DNA from: Pectobacterium wasabiae CFBP 3304
GTDB lineage: Bacteria > Pseudomonadota > Gammaproteobacteria > Enterobacterales > Enterobacteriaceae
Reading direction: 5' to 3'
Assembly (NCBI RefSeq): GCF_001742185.1
Contig: NZ_CP015750.1
Span: 4,712,001 to 4,776,000 of the forward strand
Length of the DNA: 64,000 nucleotides
In this document: positions 38,502-49,028 of the stretch, piece by piece
Position numbering within the stretch: the first letter of the stretch is position 1
Layout: every line of letters begins with the position of its first letter
The notes under the pieces: model-generated
Database searches by the model: none
What the model saw: only the letters and a program-made list of their open reading frames with translations
Told to the model about the DNA's origin: nothing
Translations under genes and position numbers: made by a program

Positions 38502-39502
38502 CGTCACGGTTTCATCCGCGCTCTTGGTTGATCGCGCTGCTGTTGCTGATGGTGGCACTGATGGTTGGTGCCGCCAACATGGGCGCACTGAGCCTATCGC
38601 TAAAAATGTTATGGCAAACGCCGTTTGACGATCCGATCTGGCATATTTGGCTCAATATCCGCGTTCCCCGCGTGCTGCTGGCGATACTTGTCGGCGGGGC
38701 ACTGGCCTGTTCCGGCGCAATTATGCAAGGGCTGTTTCGTAATCCACTCGCCGACCCCGGACTGCTGGGTATCAGCAGCGGTGCCGCTCTCTGCGTAGCG
38801 CTGACTATCGTGCTGCCACTCGGCCTGCCCCCGCTGCTAGCGCTTTACGGCCCAATGTTCGCCGCCTTTGCAGGTAGTCTGGCGATTACCGCCATCATCT
38901 TCATCCTCAGCCGTTCCGAACAAGGTGGGTTAACCCGGCTATTGCTGGCAGGTATCGCGCTCAATGCGCTGTGTATTGCCTTCATCGGCGTCTTGACCTA
39001 CCTCAGTACCGACCAGCAGTTGCGCCAGTTTTCGCTGTGGGGCATGGGGAGTCTTGGACAAGCGCAGTGGCCCATGCTGCTTGTTGCCAGCACGCTGACA
39101 ATTCCTGCGATGATCGCCACGTTGTACTATGCACGCCGCCTGAATCTGTTGCAGCTAGGGGATGAGGAAGCGCACTACCTCGGCGTTAACGTGAAACACA
39201 CCAAATACACGCTACTGTTGCTGAGTTCGCTGCTGGTTGGCGTGGCAGTGGCCGTTAGCGGGGTCATCGGGTTTATTGGGCTAATCATCCCACACCTGAT
39301 GCGTATGCATCTGGGTGCCGATCATCGCTGGCTCCTTCCTGGCTCTATCCTCGGCGGTGCCTGTCTGCTGCTGTTTGCCGATACGCTGGCGCGCACATTA
39401 CTTTCTCCGGCAGAAATGCCCGTTGGGTTATTAAGCAGCCTGATTGGCGGCCCCTATTTCTTATGGCTGATCGTTCAGCATAAAGGACGCGGCAATGACT
39501 GA
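38498..39502 (+). CDS. hmuU: HmuU, haemin ABC transporter permease
   Basis: FecCD/BtuC-family permease with about 10 membrane helices. Signatures are [45 protein letters not shown] and the ATPase-coupling loop [12 protein letters not shown]. It has 334 residues. It overlaps hmuT upstream and hmuV downstream, consistent with one transcript. Confidence 0.96.
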   Translation: MTSRFHPRSWLIALLLLMVALMVGAANMGALSLSLKMLWQTPFDDPIWHIWLNIRVPRVLLAILVGGALACSGAIMQGLFRNPLADPGLLGISSGAALCVALTIVLPLGLPPLLALYGPMFAAFAGSLAITAIIFILSRSEQGGLTRLLLAGIALNALCIAFIGVLTYLSTDQQLRQFSLWGMGSLGQAQWPMLLVASTLTIPAMIATLYYARRLNLLQLGDEEAHYLGVNVKHTKYTLLLLSSLLVGVAVAVSGVIGFIGLIIPHLMRMHLGADHRWLLPGSILGGACLLLFADTLARTLLSPAEMPVGLLSSLIGGPYFLWLIVQHKGRGND

Positions 39503-40292
39503 TTCTTCGCTCGACAGGACGTTAGTCGCCCGCCATCTGCGCTTTCAGACCAACAGACGCTATCTGACCGATGATGTTTCTCTGGAACTGAATTGCGGGG
39601 AAATCGTGGCGATTATTGGTCCTAACGGCGCAGGGAAATCCACCCTGCTCCGTTTACTGACCGGTTATTTGACACCCGATGAGGGAGAATGCCTGTTAGC
39701 TGGACAACCCTTTGCGCACTGGCAGCCCGGCGCACTGGCAAAAACGCGTGCGGTGATGCGTCAGCATAGTGGCATGGCGTTTGCGTTTAGCGTGCAGGAT
39801 GTCGTCGCGATGGGACGATCTCCCCACGGACGTTACTCAAAAAATGATGACGTTGTTCAACAGGTCATGGCACAAACGGGCTGTCTGGAACTGGCGGCAC
39901 GCGACTATCGCCATCTTTCCGGCGGAGAGCAACAGCGGGTGCAATTGGCTCGAGTGTTGGCACAACTGTGGCATCCAGAACCGACGCCAGGCTGGTTATT
40001 TCTCGATGAACCCACGTCAGCGTTGGATCTTTACCATCAGCAGCACCTCTTGCGACTGCTCAAGCAACTCACGCGTGAACAACCGCTAGCCGTGTGCTGC
40101 GTCCTGCACGACCTGAATCTGGCGGCGCTGTATGCCGACCGCATTCTGCTACTGCACGAAGGCAAGCTGGTTGCACAAGGCTCGCCTGCACACGTACTAC
40201 AGGCAGAGACGTTGGCCCACTGGTATCGAGCCGATCTTAGCGTGGGCTCGCATCCTGACTACGCCATCCCGCAGGTTTATCTGCGGCAATAG
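39495..40292 (+). CDS. hmuV: HmuV, haemin ABC transporter ATPase
   Basis: ATPase subunit of the haem importer, 265 residues. Walker [10 protein letters not shown], signature LSGGEQQR, Walker [13 protein letters not shown] and switch His in VLHDLNLA are all intact. It is the last gene of the operon; a hairpin overlapping the convergent selO end follows. Confidence 0.96.
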   Translation: MTDSSLDRTLVARHLRFQTNRRYLTDDVSLELNCGEIVAIIGPNGAGKSTLLRLLTGYLTPDEGECLLAGQPFAHWQPGALAKTRAVMRQHSGMAFAFSVQDVVAMGRSPHGRYSKNDDVVQQVMAQTGCLELAARDYRHLSGGEQQRVQLARVLAQLWHPEPTPGWLFLDEPTSALDLYHQQHLLRLLKQLTREQPLAVCCVLHDLNLAALYADRILLLHEGKLVAQGSPAHVLQAETLAHWYRADLSVGSHPDYAIPQVYLRQ

Positions 40293-40301
40293 TCTGTCAT
40301 C

Positions 40302-40326
40302 CCTGCTCCGGCTTAGCTGGAGCAGG
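40302..40326. terminator. Hairpin at the hmuV/selO convergence
   Basis: Stem CCTGCTCCGGC (40302-40312) with GCTGGAGCAGG (40316-40326), 11 pairs with one G-U. The 3-nt loop is the selO stop codon on the minus strand. No T run follows, so intrinsic termination is uncertain. Confidence 0.55.
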
Positions 40327-41764
40327 ATATTTCCAGATGCTTACCCCAGTCTGGCGGTAACGCTGCCAAATCGTTGTTATCCGGCTGTTCGTCAAACGGC
40401 CGACACAGCGCCTGATGCAGACGTGCCAGCACGCTGATGTCATCATTTTCCGCCCGTTCAATCGCCATTTGCGCCAGATAATTACGCAGAATATATTTTG
40501 GATTCGTCGCATTCATCAGCCGACGGCGCTCCTCATCGCTCTGATCTTCCTGCATCAATCTCTGGCGATAGACAGCAAACCAACTGTCGAATGCCGCCCT
40601 GTCGATGAACTCATCACGGAGCAGCGAGCGCGATGCCTGCTTCTCGCTGTCTGCCAACAGACGGAATGTACGGGTGTAATCGCTGCCCTCTTTCTGCATC
40701 AGACGTAATAACTCAACCAGCACATCATTATCATCGGGACTTGCGGTAAAGAAACCCAGCTTAGCGCGCATCAGCGTGCCATAGTGCTGCATCAACGCGG
40801 GTTCATAGCGAGCAAGCGCACGCTCCAGCGCGTCGGTATCCATCAGTCCCGACAGCGCCTGTGCCAGACGATGCAGGTTCCACAGCCCAACCGCTGGCTG
40901 ATTGTCAAACGCGTAGCGCCCGCGATGGTCGGAGTGATTACAAATGAAGTCCGGCTGATAGGCATCTAAAAAACCATAAGGGCCGTAATCGATGGTCAGC
41001 CCCAGAATCGACATGTTGTCCGTGTTCATGACACCGTGTGAGAACCCAACCGCCTGCCAGTGTGTAATCAGCCGAGCAGTACGTTCTACCACATCGCCAA
41101 ACCACAGTTCATAACGACGTTCGTCGTTTTCCCACTGCGGCCAATGGCGGGCAATCACATACTCCGCCAACTGACGCACTTTTTCCGGTTCTCGACGATA
41201 GTAAAAGTGTTCAAAATGACCGAAACGCACATGGCTCTCCGCCACGCGCAGCAACATAGCGCCCTTTTCTTCCTGTTCACGCTGCACCGGATGTGTGCTG
41301 GTGACAATCGTCAGCGCCCGTGTGGTGGGGATCCCCAAGTAGTGCATTGCTTCCGAGGCGAGAAATTCACGGATCACCGAACGCAGCACGGCACGACCGT
41401 CGCCCATGCGCGAATACGGCGTGAACCCCGCGCCTTTCAGGTGCCAGTCCATGCTGCGGCCATCCGCCAACTGCTGCTCCCCTAGCAGGATGCCACGCCC
41501 GTCGCCCAGTTGGCCCGCCCACATACCAAACTGATGGCCGCTATACACCTGTGCCAGCGGTTCCATTCCCGACAGCAAACGTTCGCCGCTCCAGACATTA
41601 TCCTGTGCTGGCGTAAACCAGTCGGAAGAAAGGCCGAGTTCTGCGGCCAAGCCTTCACTGTGATAAAGCAGGCGCGCGCCATGCAACGGCGTCGGCGGTA
41701 GCGCGGTATAGAACCCCGGCAATTGATGAAAGTAGTGATTTTTGAATAACGGTGTTTGCTGCAT
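40313..41764 (-). CDS. selO: SelO, protein adenylyltransferase (YdiU)
   Basis: Pseudokinase-fold enzyme that transfers AMP to protein hydroxyls, linked to oxidative stress. It has 483 residues, with [50 protein letters not shown] and [21 protein letters not shown]. The C-terminus is EISCSS, with Cys where some eukaryotic SelO proteins carry selenocysteine. That Cys codon and the stop are folded into the hairpin at 40302-40326. It neighbours ydiV, as in E. coli. Confidence 0.95.
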   Translation of the reverse strand: MQQTPLFKNHYFHQLPGFYTALPPTPLHGARLLYHSEGLAAELGLSSDWFTPAQDNVWSGERLLSGMEPLAQVYSGHQFGMWAGQLGDGRGILLGEQQLADGRSMDWHLKGAGFTPYSRMGDGRAVLRSVIREFLASEAMHYLGIPTTRALTIVTSTHPVQREQEEKGAMLLRVAESHVRFGHFEHFYYRREPEKVRQLAEYVIARHWPQWENDERRYELWFGDVVERTARLITHWQAVGFSHGVMNTDNMSILGLTIDYGPYGFLDAYQPDFICNHSDHRGRYAFDNQPAVGLWNLHRLAQALSGLMDTDALERALARYEPALMQHYGTLMRAKLGFFTASPDDNDVLVELLRLMQKEGSDYTRTFRLLADSEKQASRSLLRDEFIDRAAFDSWFAVYRQRLMQEDQSDEERRRLMNATNPKYILRNYLAQMAIERAENDDISVLARLHQALCRPFDEQPDNNDLAALPPDWGKHLEISCSS

Positions 41765-41949
41765 CCTATCTCCCTAATGCCACCCTGTTCAGGTGAAGAG
41801 AGCCACACGCTCGCGACACAACGACTAACGGGTATGGAGAAAGTGTAGAGGGATGGCAATGAAATTAACACGGAGGAAATACAGGGATATTATTTCACGC
41901 CCCCATTCAGACCGCCCCCTCACTCCTGAAGTCAGTTGGGTCGGTTAAA

Positions 41950-42675
41950 TTAGCCGATCGGTGCCATGCGTTGTTTAAGCCCATCAAAATGTACGGCTGG
42001 CCACATCTGCCCTTGAACAGCATCAATATTCAGTTGCCCAACTTTATTCAGGATTGCCATATTATTAATTTCTTTGGCAACGATACAGATGCCCGAATAA
42101 CTGTTTTTAATCGTCCGTAGTAACGGTTCCATCATCAGCGTATTGGCCGGTCGCGATAAGAGCTGTCCGATAAACTGGCGATCCAGCTTCACACCGCGCA
42201 CTAACCCATCGTGCAAAGGTTTAAGCGTGGATTTTCCAGAACCAAAATTATCCAGCCACAAAGGAAAAGATTGGCTCAAATTCAGCAGGGCTGCGTTTTC
42301 TTTTCCCTGCGATAGCTGTGGGAAAAATTCATTAATTTCCAACAAGACAAAATCGAGACGCTTGATTTCACCGCGCAGTACGTCAGATTTAATTAAAATT
42401 TCTGTTATTTCACGGCCGACTTTCAGCACCAATTGAACGTGGTTATCAATAAACCATGCAGATTTTTCTTTAATAAAAAGCAACTGTTCATGAATAAAAT
42501 CATGTTTCTGGCTCGGATTTAACTGCATGAGGAGAATATCGGCGGGCATACTCAACTTGCCCGAGAGTCCATTAAAATGGCTTATCATTTCAACAGCTAG
42601 CAATGTTCCATCCAACCTGAATATCGGCCAAAAAACATAGTCACTAATGTAGTCAACAGCTAGATGGATGCGCAT
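41950..42675 (-). CDS. ydiV: YdiV-like degenerate EAL protein, anti-FlhDC factor
   Basis: A 241-residue single-domain EAL-fold protein. The catalytic signatures are lost: EAL is replaced by EMI in LAVEMISHF, and DDFGTG by DNFGSG, so it should not degrade cyclic di-GMP. It resembles E. coli/Salmonella YdiV (RflP) in length, N-terminus and the end (LNIDAVQGQMWPAV). YdiV binds FlhD and delivers FlhDC to ClpXP, repressing motility. The position next to selO is the same as in E. coli. Identification rests on residue similarity by eye plus synteny. Confidence 0.85.
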   Translation of the reverse strand: MRIHLAVDYISDYVFWPIFRLDGTLLAVEMISHFNGLSGKLSMPADILLMQLNPSQKHDFIHEQLLFIKEKSAWFIDNHVQLVLKVGREITEILIKSDVLRGEIKRLDFVLLEINEFFPQLSQGKENAALLNLSQSFPLWLDNFGSGKSTLKPLHDGLVRGVKLDRQFIGQLLSRPANTLMMEPLLRTIKNSYSGICIVAKEINNMAILNKVGQLNIDAVQGQMWPAVHFDGLKQRMAPIG

Positions 42676-42925
42676 GATCTTATACTACATGATGGACGCG
42701 GGAAATAGTCACATTAAGTTATTATTATAAGTGAATCTACAGCATTTACTCGTATAACGCACGAAAAGCACTTTTCTGCCATGCCGCCAGTTTATTCAGA
42801 GTCCGGCCTCACGAATGACTTTAATGGTGTGCGTTTTGCCATTGTTCCCTGAAAGATCGGCGAGAAGCGATGAGAACGACGATGTTTGATTATATCGAGT
42901 GTGGTTATAACCACGCATAGTGCTT

Positions 42926-43000
42926 GTGGCGGCCTGAGTCCGGACAGTTTGAAAACCAGAACATTGCTTAGGGCAGCGTCCACTTTACGTAGGAAGATCG
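42926..43000. repeat. Unnamed dispersed repeat, copy 1
   Basis: Shares a core of about 75 bp with 49029-49105 in the same orientation: GTGGCGGCCTGAGTCCGGA, TTTGAAAACCAGAA, CTTAGGGCAGCGTCCACTTT and ACGTAGGAAGATC. The upstream 40 bases are only loosely similar. It lies just outside the gntT end, at the ydiV side of the gnt/edd block. Confidence 0.85.
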
Positions 43001-43005
43001 GGATT

Positions 43006-43032
43006 CGGTTGCCCTCAGAACGAGGGCAACCG
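43006..43032 (-). terminator. Hairpin downstream of gntT
   Basis: Perfect 11-bp stem CGGTTGCCCTC (43006-43016) with GAGGGCAACCG (43022-43032) 12 bases beyond the gntT stop. No T run follows, so it may be a stabilising or attenuating structure rather than a full terminator. Confidence 0.6.
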
Positions 43033-43043
43033 GAAAGCAGGGA

Positions 43044-44377
43044 TTAAACCACCATACTCAGCAACAGACAGCCAATCAGGCCACACACCGCAATAATGGT
43101 TTCCAACGCAGACCAGGACTTCATAGTTTCGACAATAGTCAGGTTGAAATACTCTTTAAACAGCCAGAAACCCGGATCGTTCACGTGAGAGAAAATCACG
43201 CTGCCGGAACCGACTGCCAGCACCATCAACTCAGGACTCACCCCTGTGATGGTCAGCAATGGCGCAACAATCCCGCCTGCGGTCATGGCCGCAACGGTCG
43301 CTGAACCCAGAGCCAGACGCAATGCCGCAGCAATCGCCCATCCCATCAGCAGCGGCGACAGCGTACTGCCCGCCATCAGCGTTTCGATATACTTCGCAAC
43401 GCCACCGTCCACCAGAATCTGCTTGAACGCACCGCCGCCACCGATAACCATCAACATCATGGCGATGATCTTGATGGAATCGCTAACGGTATCCATTACC
43501 TGATCCATGCTACGACCGCGATTAAGCCCGAAGGTAAAGATCGCCACGATAACGGAAATCAGGGTCGCCATAACCGGATCGCCCAAAAACTCCGCGTAAC
43601 CCAGCACCGGGTGGCCTTTTTGCAGCGTCATTTCTGCTACTGCACGGCCCGTCATCAGAATAACCGGGATCAGGGTAGTGAATACGCTGATGCCAAAGCT
43701 CGGCATCTCGTGGTCGGCAAACACTTTCGGATTGTGCAATCCGGCAGGAATGGGTTTATCGATACTTTTCAGGAAACGCGCATAGACTGGCCCTGCCAAA
43801 ATCACAGTAGGGATAGCAATCAGAGTGCCGTAAAGCAGGGTCTTACCCATATCAGCTTTGAACAAAATAGCGATAGCGGTCGGGCCCGGATGCGGAGGCA
43901 ACAGCGCGTGGGTTACTGATAACGCTGCAGCCATCGGCACACCGATAAACAGCAATGGAATTTGCGCCGCGGCCGCAATGGTAAACACCAGCGGCAACAA
44001 CAACACAAAGCCAACTTCATAAAACAGCGCAAAACCGACAGTAAAACCGGTTAAGACCACTGCCCACTGGATACGGTCCTTACCGAATTTATCGATAAGC
44101 GTTGTCGCAATACGTTGGGCACCGCCGCAATCTGCCAGCAGTTTGCCCAACATGGCGCCAAACCCCATGATCAGGGCCAAGCTGCCCAGCGTGCCGCCAA
44201 CCCCATTCTTGATAGAGGTGATCACACCATTGACGTTAAATCCCCCTGAGTGGTGTAGCCCAACGCCAAGCCGACGGCCAGCGACACCAGAATCAATGAA
44301 ATGAACCCGTTCAATTTACAACGGATCATCAGCAGCAGCAGTAGGGCAACCCCAATTGCTACAATGATTAATGGCAT
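43044..44377 (-). pseudogene. gntT: gntT, high-affinity gluconate:H+ symporter, frameshifted
   Basis: GntP-family permease of about 444 residues if the frame is restored. The ATG at 44377 (behind GGAG) starts MPLIIVAIGVALLLLLMIRC, the family N-terminus, but this frame stops within 60 codons at a TGA near 44225. The rest continues in another frame from about 44242 (FNVNGVITSIKNGVGGTLGS) to the normal end at 43044. A run of five G (minus strand, 44242-44246) is the break: a sixth G, or a -1 slip there, would join the two. The total of 1334 bases is one short of a multiple of three. It could be a real mutation, a slippery phase switch or a sequencing error. It is divergent from gntK, with shared operators. 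Confidence 0.88.
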
Positions 44378-44561
44378 AATAATTCTCCGATATAGGAATC
44401 GTACAGATGCTGTCGCTATTACAGTCAGATCTATAAAAGCTACGTTGACTTCAAGATAGCGTTCTTTTTGTTACCTGGTAGCGCTTGCTACCGAGCTTTA
44501 GGAGCCAAAGCCTGACATGCTGGAGTTGTACTTCACACCCTCTATTATGCCATCGGTAATT

Positions 44562-44577
44562 TGTGATTTTTGTCACA
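44562..44577. promoter_or_regulatory. CRP site between gntT and gntK
   Basis: TGTGATTTTTGTCACA has both consensus CRP half-sites (TGTGA-N6-TCACA). It lies in the divergent promoter region beside the GntR operators, implying catabolite control of gluconate uptake. Confidence 0.88.
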
Positions 44578-44584
44578 CCCCTAC

Positions 44585-44614
44585 TTGTTACCGGTATCAT
44601 GATACCGGTAACGT
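44585..44614. promoter_or_regulatory. Tandem GntR operators between gntT and gntK
   Basis: TTGTTACCGGTATCAT (44585-44600) and ATGATACCGGTAACGT (44599-44614) are inverted copies of the GntR motif (ATGTTACCGGTAACAT type) sharing a central AT. A looser copy with one extra base, TTGTTACCTGGTA, lies in the gntT leader at 44468-44480, within a hairpin (GGTAGCGCTTGCTACC). Confidence 0.88.
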
Positions 44615-44673
44615 GATAAAATGCGAAACTACCAAGCAAGCTTAAATATTCATTTTGAGATAGAGATCAAACT

Positions 44674-45201
44674 ATGGCAGGACAAAGCATCATCATCATG
44701 GGCGTATCTGGGTGTGGTAAATCCAGTGTGGGAGCCGCCATCGCGAACGCGCTGGGCGCTAAATTCATCGACGGCGACGATCTGCATCCACGCGCCAACA
44801 TTCAAAAAATGGCCAGCGGCCAGCCATTAGATGATAACGATCGTGCGCCGTGGCTTGAGCGTCTCAATGATGCTGCCTACAGCCTGCGCCATAAGAACGA
44901 AGTGGGCCTGATCGTCTGCTCTTCCTTAAAACGCCGTTATCGCGATCGTCTGCGTCAAGACAATCCAGAAATGCTGTTCCTTTATATGCAAGGCAGCTTT
45001 GACGTCATTCTGGAACGTCTCAAGGCGCGCGCTGGGCATTTCATGCCAACCGATCTGCTCAAAAGCCAATTCGACGCGCTGGAAGAACCGGCCGCTGATG
45101 AAACTGACGTGGTCAGTATCGACATCGATGGCGACTTTAATGAAGTCGTTGCGCGTGGCCTGGCAGCATTACGCAACGCGGGCGTGGTCTCTCGCCGCTA
45201 A
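44674..45201 (+). CDS. gntK: Gluconokinase
   Basis: Phosphorylates gluconate to 6-phosphogluconate, feeding Edd or the pentose phosphate pathway. It has 175 residues, with P-loop GVSGCGKSSVG, DGDDLHP and PWLERL, typical of the GntK family. It is divergent from gntT and ends 4 bases from the convergent gntR stop. Confidence 0.97.
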   Translation: MAGQSIIIMGVSGCGKSSVGAAIANALGAKFIDGDDLHPRANIQKMASGQPLDDNDRAPWLERLNDAAYSLRHKNEVGLIVCSSLKRRYRDRLRQDNPEMLFLYMQGSFDVILERLKARAGHFMPTDLLKSQFDALEEPAADETDVVSIDIDGDFNEVVARGLAALRNAGVVSRR

Positions 45202-45205
45202 GGGT

Positions 45206-46207
45206 TCAAATACTGCCGCCGTGCAGGATGGTGAAGCCCAAGTCCAATCGTTGCGGGGTAACGACCTCCCCGCGCAACCGAGACAGCAGCCGCTCTGCCG
45301 CCACCTGCCCCATTCTTTCACGCGGCGTCAACACGCTGGCCAGCTTGGGCTCCATCGACTGGCCAATATCGTGTCCGTGAAAGCCAGCGATCGCCATTTG
45401 ATCGGGGATGTGCAACCCTTGCCGTTGGCACTCGAAGGCAGCACCAATGGCGATATCATCGTTGGTGCAAAACAGGCTGTCGGTTTCCGGATAACGTTCG
45501 AGCGCTTCTTTCATCAGTTCGCCGCCCAGGCTATAAGACGAGGGGCGATCGGTACTGACATCACGTGGCACCAGCCCGGCCTCACGCATCGCCTGTTCAT
45601 ACCCTTGCATTTTAATCAGAGTACGTTCATCCAGACGCGAGCCGAGATAAACAGGAAAACGGTGCCCACGCGCCAGCAGTACCTGAGTCATCTGGTAGGC
45701 GGCTTCAAAATTGTTAAAGCCCACGGCCAGATCGATACAGGGAGATTCGCTGTCCATGATTTCAATCACCGGAATGCCGGCCACTTCAATCATCTTGCGC
45801 GTGCGTTCCGTGTGAGAACGCTCAGAAAGGATCAGTCCATCAATGTTGTAGGAAAGCAGTGACGTCAAGCGCATCTCTTCACGCTCAGCGTGATAGCCAT
45901 AGTGCGCCAGCATCGTCTGGTAGCCATGCGCATCCGTCACGCGCTCAATGCCGCGCAATACTTCAGCAAACACCTGATTGGTCAATGAAGGAAGCAGAAC
46001 GCCAATCGCTCGGCTAGTGGCATTCGATAAAATCTCCGGTGCCCGGTTGGGAATGTACCCCAATTCATCCAGCGCAGCGGCAATTCTGTCGCGTAGCGTC
46101 GCCGATACCTTCTGCGGATCGCGTAAATAGCGGCTAATGGTCATTTTAGTGACGCCGACACAGTTGGCCACATCTTGTAAACCTGGTCTTTTCTTCTTCA
46201 TTTTCAA
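45206..46207 (-). CDS. gntR: GntR, LacI-family gluconate repressor
   Basis: Gluconate-responsive repressor, 333 residues. An N-terminal helix-turn-helix (GLQDVANCVGVTKMTISRYLRDPQKVS) and hinge are followed by a periplasmic-binding-protein-like sensor domain (GVLLPSLTNQVFAEVLRGIE, CTNDDIAIGAAFECQRQG, GFHGHDIG). The three operator-like sites near gntT/gntK and edd are its likely targets. It has its own promoter region facing the edd leader. Confidence 0.95.
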   Translation of the reverse strand: MKMKKKRPGLQDVANCVGVTKMTISRYLRDPQKVSATLRDRIAAALDELGYIPNRAPEILSNATSRAIGVLLPSLTNQVFAEVLRGIERVTDAHGYQTMLAHYGYHAEREEMRLTSLLSYNIDGLILSERSHTERTRKMIEVAGIPVIEIMDSESPCIDLAVGFNNFEAAYQMTQVLLARGHRFPVYLGSRLDERTLIKMQGYEQAMREAGLVPRDVSTDRPSSYSLGGELMKEALERYPETDSLFCTNDDIAIGAAFECQRQGLHIPDQMAIAGFHGHDIGQSMEPKLASVLTPRERMGQVAAERLLSRLRGEVVTPQRLDLGFTILHGGSI

Positions 46208-46617
46208 TCAATTGAAATATTGTTGGCCGATACCCTAGTGTAACAAAGAAAACCAATGCTGTCTGTGTATGGAGGTGACACGATGGCAACCCGACCCTAC
46301 ATAACAATTAAATGATTAATAATGACAAAACACCCATCCCCTTCTCCTTATTGTTCATTTAAAAAACGTCATTATTCCGATCACATTAACATCCATCAAA
46401 AATATTCAACGCAACGCTTTGTAAAAAACATTCCGCTACACATTAGTTAACTTCTATTTTTCATTCTTTAACCTTAAATAATACCGCCCCATAAAACGGC
46501 ATCAAAAAATCCAAACTAATTTTTATTTTTTCCATTATTATTTTAGATATTACCCCCCACCACGATGGTGGTCTGATATAGCACATTTTGCGCCTTTCCC
46601 ACCGACACGTATCACAA
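46208..46617. other. AT-rich intergenic region between gntR and the edd control sites
   Basis: About 400 bases with no credible gene on either strand. It must include the gntR promoter. I see no clear operator or RNA structure beyond general AT richness. Confidence 0.5.
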
Positions 46618-46633
46618 TGTGATCTTTATCACA
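46618..46633. promoter_or_regulatory. CRP site upstream of edd
   Basis: TGTGATCTTTATCACA carries two consensus CRP half-sites at standard spacing. Its centre is about 93 bases before the start expected from the promoter at 46684-46712. Confidence 0.85.
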
Positions 46634-46682
46634 AAATAATTTTCACCTCGGCTGAATCGAGTAAAGCGCCATCATAAAACCC

Positions 46683-46712
46683 ATTGTTACCGGTATCATT
46701 TGAGTATATAGT
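46683..46712 (+). promoter_or_regulatory. edd promoter with overlapping GntR operator
   Basis: ATTGTTACCGGTATCATT repeats the gntT/gntK operator core exactly. It also supplies a -35 (TTGTTA, 46684-46689) that is 17 bp from TATAGT (46707-46712). A repressor bound here would cover the -35. The leader to the edd ATG is about 320 nt. Confidence 0.82.
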
Positions 46713-47040
46713 GGTCTCATCACTGTCAGGACGTCCTGATACATGGCCTATTGGAGAGAACGATTAGCGGCAAAGATGAAAGTCTGAATCAAGTAAGGTT
46801 GCGATAAATCCTATTCGCCACCCTGAATACGCCCACACTGTTTTACGGTATACACCGTATTAAAGGGCACTTTATTTATTGACGTTCTCGCATCGCGCAC
46901 TTATTTGCACGAGAGTATTTATCATCTTAAAAAATAATAAAAACGCCCGATAGTCGCAGTATCCCAATTATTTCTTTCGACGTCATTGGCATCTAATTTT
47001 AATTAAGCAAAGCATCAATGTTAAACACATGGGGCATAGC

Positions 47041-48888
47041 ATGAATCCTATTGTTGCACGCGTTACCCAGAATATCCTGTCTCGTTCTCAGGCTGAACGT
47101 AGCCGTTATCTGGCTCGGATTGCATTAGCCAAAAACAAAACCGTACACCGCTCCGAGCTTGCCTGCGGCAATCTGGCACACGGCTTCGCCGCTTGCTCGC
47201 CAGAGGATAAAGCCGATTTAAAGAACATGATCAAAAGCAACATCGGCATTATTACGTCCTATAACGACATGCTCTCTGCCCATCAACCTTACGAACGTTA
47301 CCCAGAACTGATCAAAAAGGCGTTGCACGCCATCGGTGCTGTCGGCCAGGTAGCAGGCGGCGTCCCGGCCATGTGCGACGGCGTGACACAGGGGCAAGAC
47401 GGCATGGAGCTTTCACTGTTCAGCCGCGATCTGATCGCGATGTCAGCAGCGATCGGGTTGTCACACAATATGTTTGATGGTGCGCTCTTTTTAGGCGTGT
47501 GCGACAAGATTGTCCCCGGATTGTTTATTGCCGCCCTCTCTTTTGGCCACTTGCCTGCGGTTTTTGTGCCCGCAGGTCCAATGCGCACAGGCATTTCCAA
47601 TAAAGAGAAAGTGCGTATCCGCCAACTGTATGCTGAAGGGAAAGTGGGTCGTGATGCGCTGCTGGAGTCGGAGGCCAGCGCTTACCACGGTGCAGGCACT
47701 TGTACCTTTTACGGTACGGCCAACTCGAACCAGATGGTCATGGAAATCATGGGGCTACATCTGCCCGGATCCTCTTTTATCTACCCGGATATTCCGTTGC
47801 GCGATGTGTTAACTGAAGCCGCTGCACGTCAGGTCACCCGAATGACAGAAAGTGCGGGAGATTACCTGCCTGTTGGCAAGTTGGTGGACGAAAAAGTGAT
47901 CGTCAACGGTATCGTCGCACTGCTGGCAACCGGTGGATCCACTAACCACACCATGCATCTGGTGGCAATGGCGAAAGCGGCCGGTTTTACTGTCACCTGG
48001 GATGATTTTTCTGAACTATCCGAGGTCGTGCCACTGCTGTGTCGCATTTACCCTAACGGCCCTGGTGACATCAACTATTTTCAGGCCGCAGGAGGCGTAT
48101 CATTGTTGGTGCGGGAATTACTGCGCGGTGGCCTGCTGCACGAAGACGTTCACACCGTAGCAGGTTTTGGCCTGCACCGTTATACCCAGGAACCGTTCCT
48201 GGAAGAGGGTAAGTTGGTCTATCGCGAGGGTCCACAGATATCGCTGGATGCCGATGTGATTGCCCCGCTGGAAACCCCGTTCGCCAAACACGGCGGCACC
48301 AAAGTGCTTTCCGGCAATCTGGGCCGCGCAGTGATGAAAACCTCTGCTGTGCCGAATGAAAGACAAACTATCATCGCGCCTGCGGTGGTCTTCAACGATC
48401 AAAACGATGTCGATGCCGCCTTTAAAGCCGGTCGACTGGACAACGATTGCGTCGTTGTCGTACGTTATCAGGGACCGAGAGCGATAGGCATGCCGGAACT
48501 GCACAAACTGATGCCACCGCTCGGTGTCTTGATGGACAAAGGCATCAACATCGCGCTGGTGACGGATGGCCGCTTATCGGGTGCATCTGGCAAGGTGCCT
48601 GCTGCTATCCATGTCACACCCGAGGCCTACGTCGGAGGGTTGCTGGCAAAAGTCCAGGATGGCGATATGATCCGCGTTGACGGCATCAGCGGCGAAATCA
48701 GCCTGTTAGTCGATGAAATCGAACTGGCGCAGCGCCATCCCGAACAACCAGATTTATCCGCATCCCACGTGGGAATGGGGCGAGAGTTGTTTACCGCCTT
48801 GCGTGAGAACATTACCGGTGCAGAACAGGGAGCCAGCGCGATCCCCAACCATTACGCGCACTCGCCTCAACAGGGATCTGCACAGTAG
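47041..48888 (+). CDS. edd: 6-phosphogluconate dehydratase
   Basis: Entner-Doudoroff enzyme making KDPG from 6-phosphogluconate; a 4Fe-4S dehydratase of the IlvD/Edd family. It has 615 residues from ATG 47041 ([10 protein letters not shown]), matching the E. coli N-terminus. An ATG four codons upstream is less likely. Motifs are [58 protein letters not shown] and [12 protein letters not shown], with the cluster cysteines in place. The aldolase gene eda, which follows edd in E. coli, is not here; the next 350 bases hold a repeat and a terminator instead. Confidence 0.97.
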   Translation: MNPIVARVTQNILSRSQAERSRYLARIALAKNKTVHRSELACGNLAHGFAACSPEDKADLKNMIKSNIGIITSYNDMLSAHQPYERYPELIKKALHAIGAVGQVAGGVPAMCDGVTQGQDGMELSLFSRDLIAMSAAIGLSHNMFDGALFLGVCDKIVPGLFIAALSFGHLPAVFVPAGPMRTGISNKEKVRIRQLYAEGKVGRDALLESEASAYHGAGTCTFYGTANSNQMVMEIMGLHLPGSSFIYPDIPLRDVLTEAAARQVTRMTESAGDYLPVGKLVDEKVIVNGIVALLATGGSTNHTMHLVAMAKAAGFTVTWDDFSELSEVVPLLCRIYPNGPGDINYFQAAGGVSLLVRELLRGGLLHEDVHTVAGFGLHRYTQEPFLEEGKLVYREGPQISLDADVIAPLETPFAKHGGTKVLSGNLGRAVMKTSAVPNERQTIIAPAVVFNDQNDVDAAFKAGRLDNDCVVVVRYQGPRAIGMPELHKLMPPLGVLMDKGINIALVTDGRLSGASGKVPAAIHVTPEAYVGGLLAKVQDGDMIRVDGISGEISLLVDEIELAQRHPEQPDLSASHVGMGRELFTALRENITGAEQGASAIPNHYAHSPQQGSAQ

Positions 48889-49028
48889 CGTTTTACGTAC
48901 AAATAGACCTGCGGCCGATGTCATCGCGCATGACGGCACGACGTGTGCGTGATGCGCTACATCTCACGTGAAGTGTACGGGTTGATTCGTAACCAAAATC
49001 GATCAACTTGACACCTAGAAGGGCCTCC

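Noticed and set aside
42792..42983. Small ORF beginning MDAALSNVLVFKLSG, and its counterpart at 48893-49087
   Set aside because: The shared N-terminal residues come from the repeated DNA core; the rest of the two frames differs and neither has a ribosome site. They are treated as part of the repeat.
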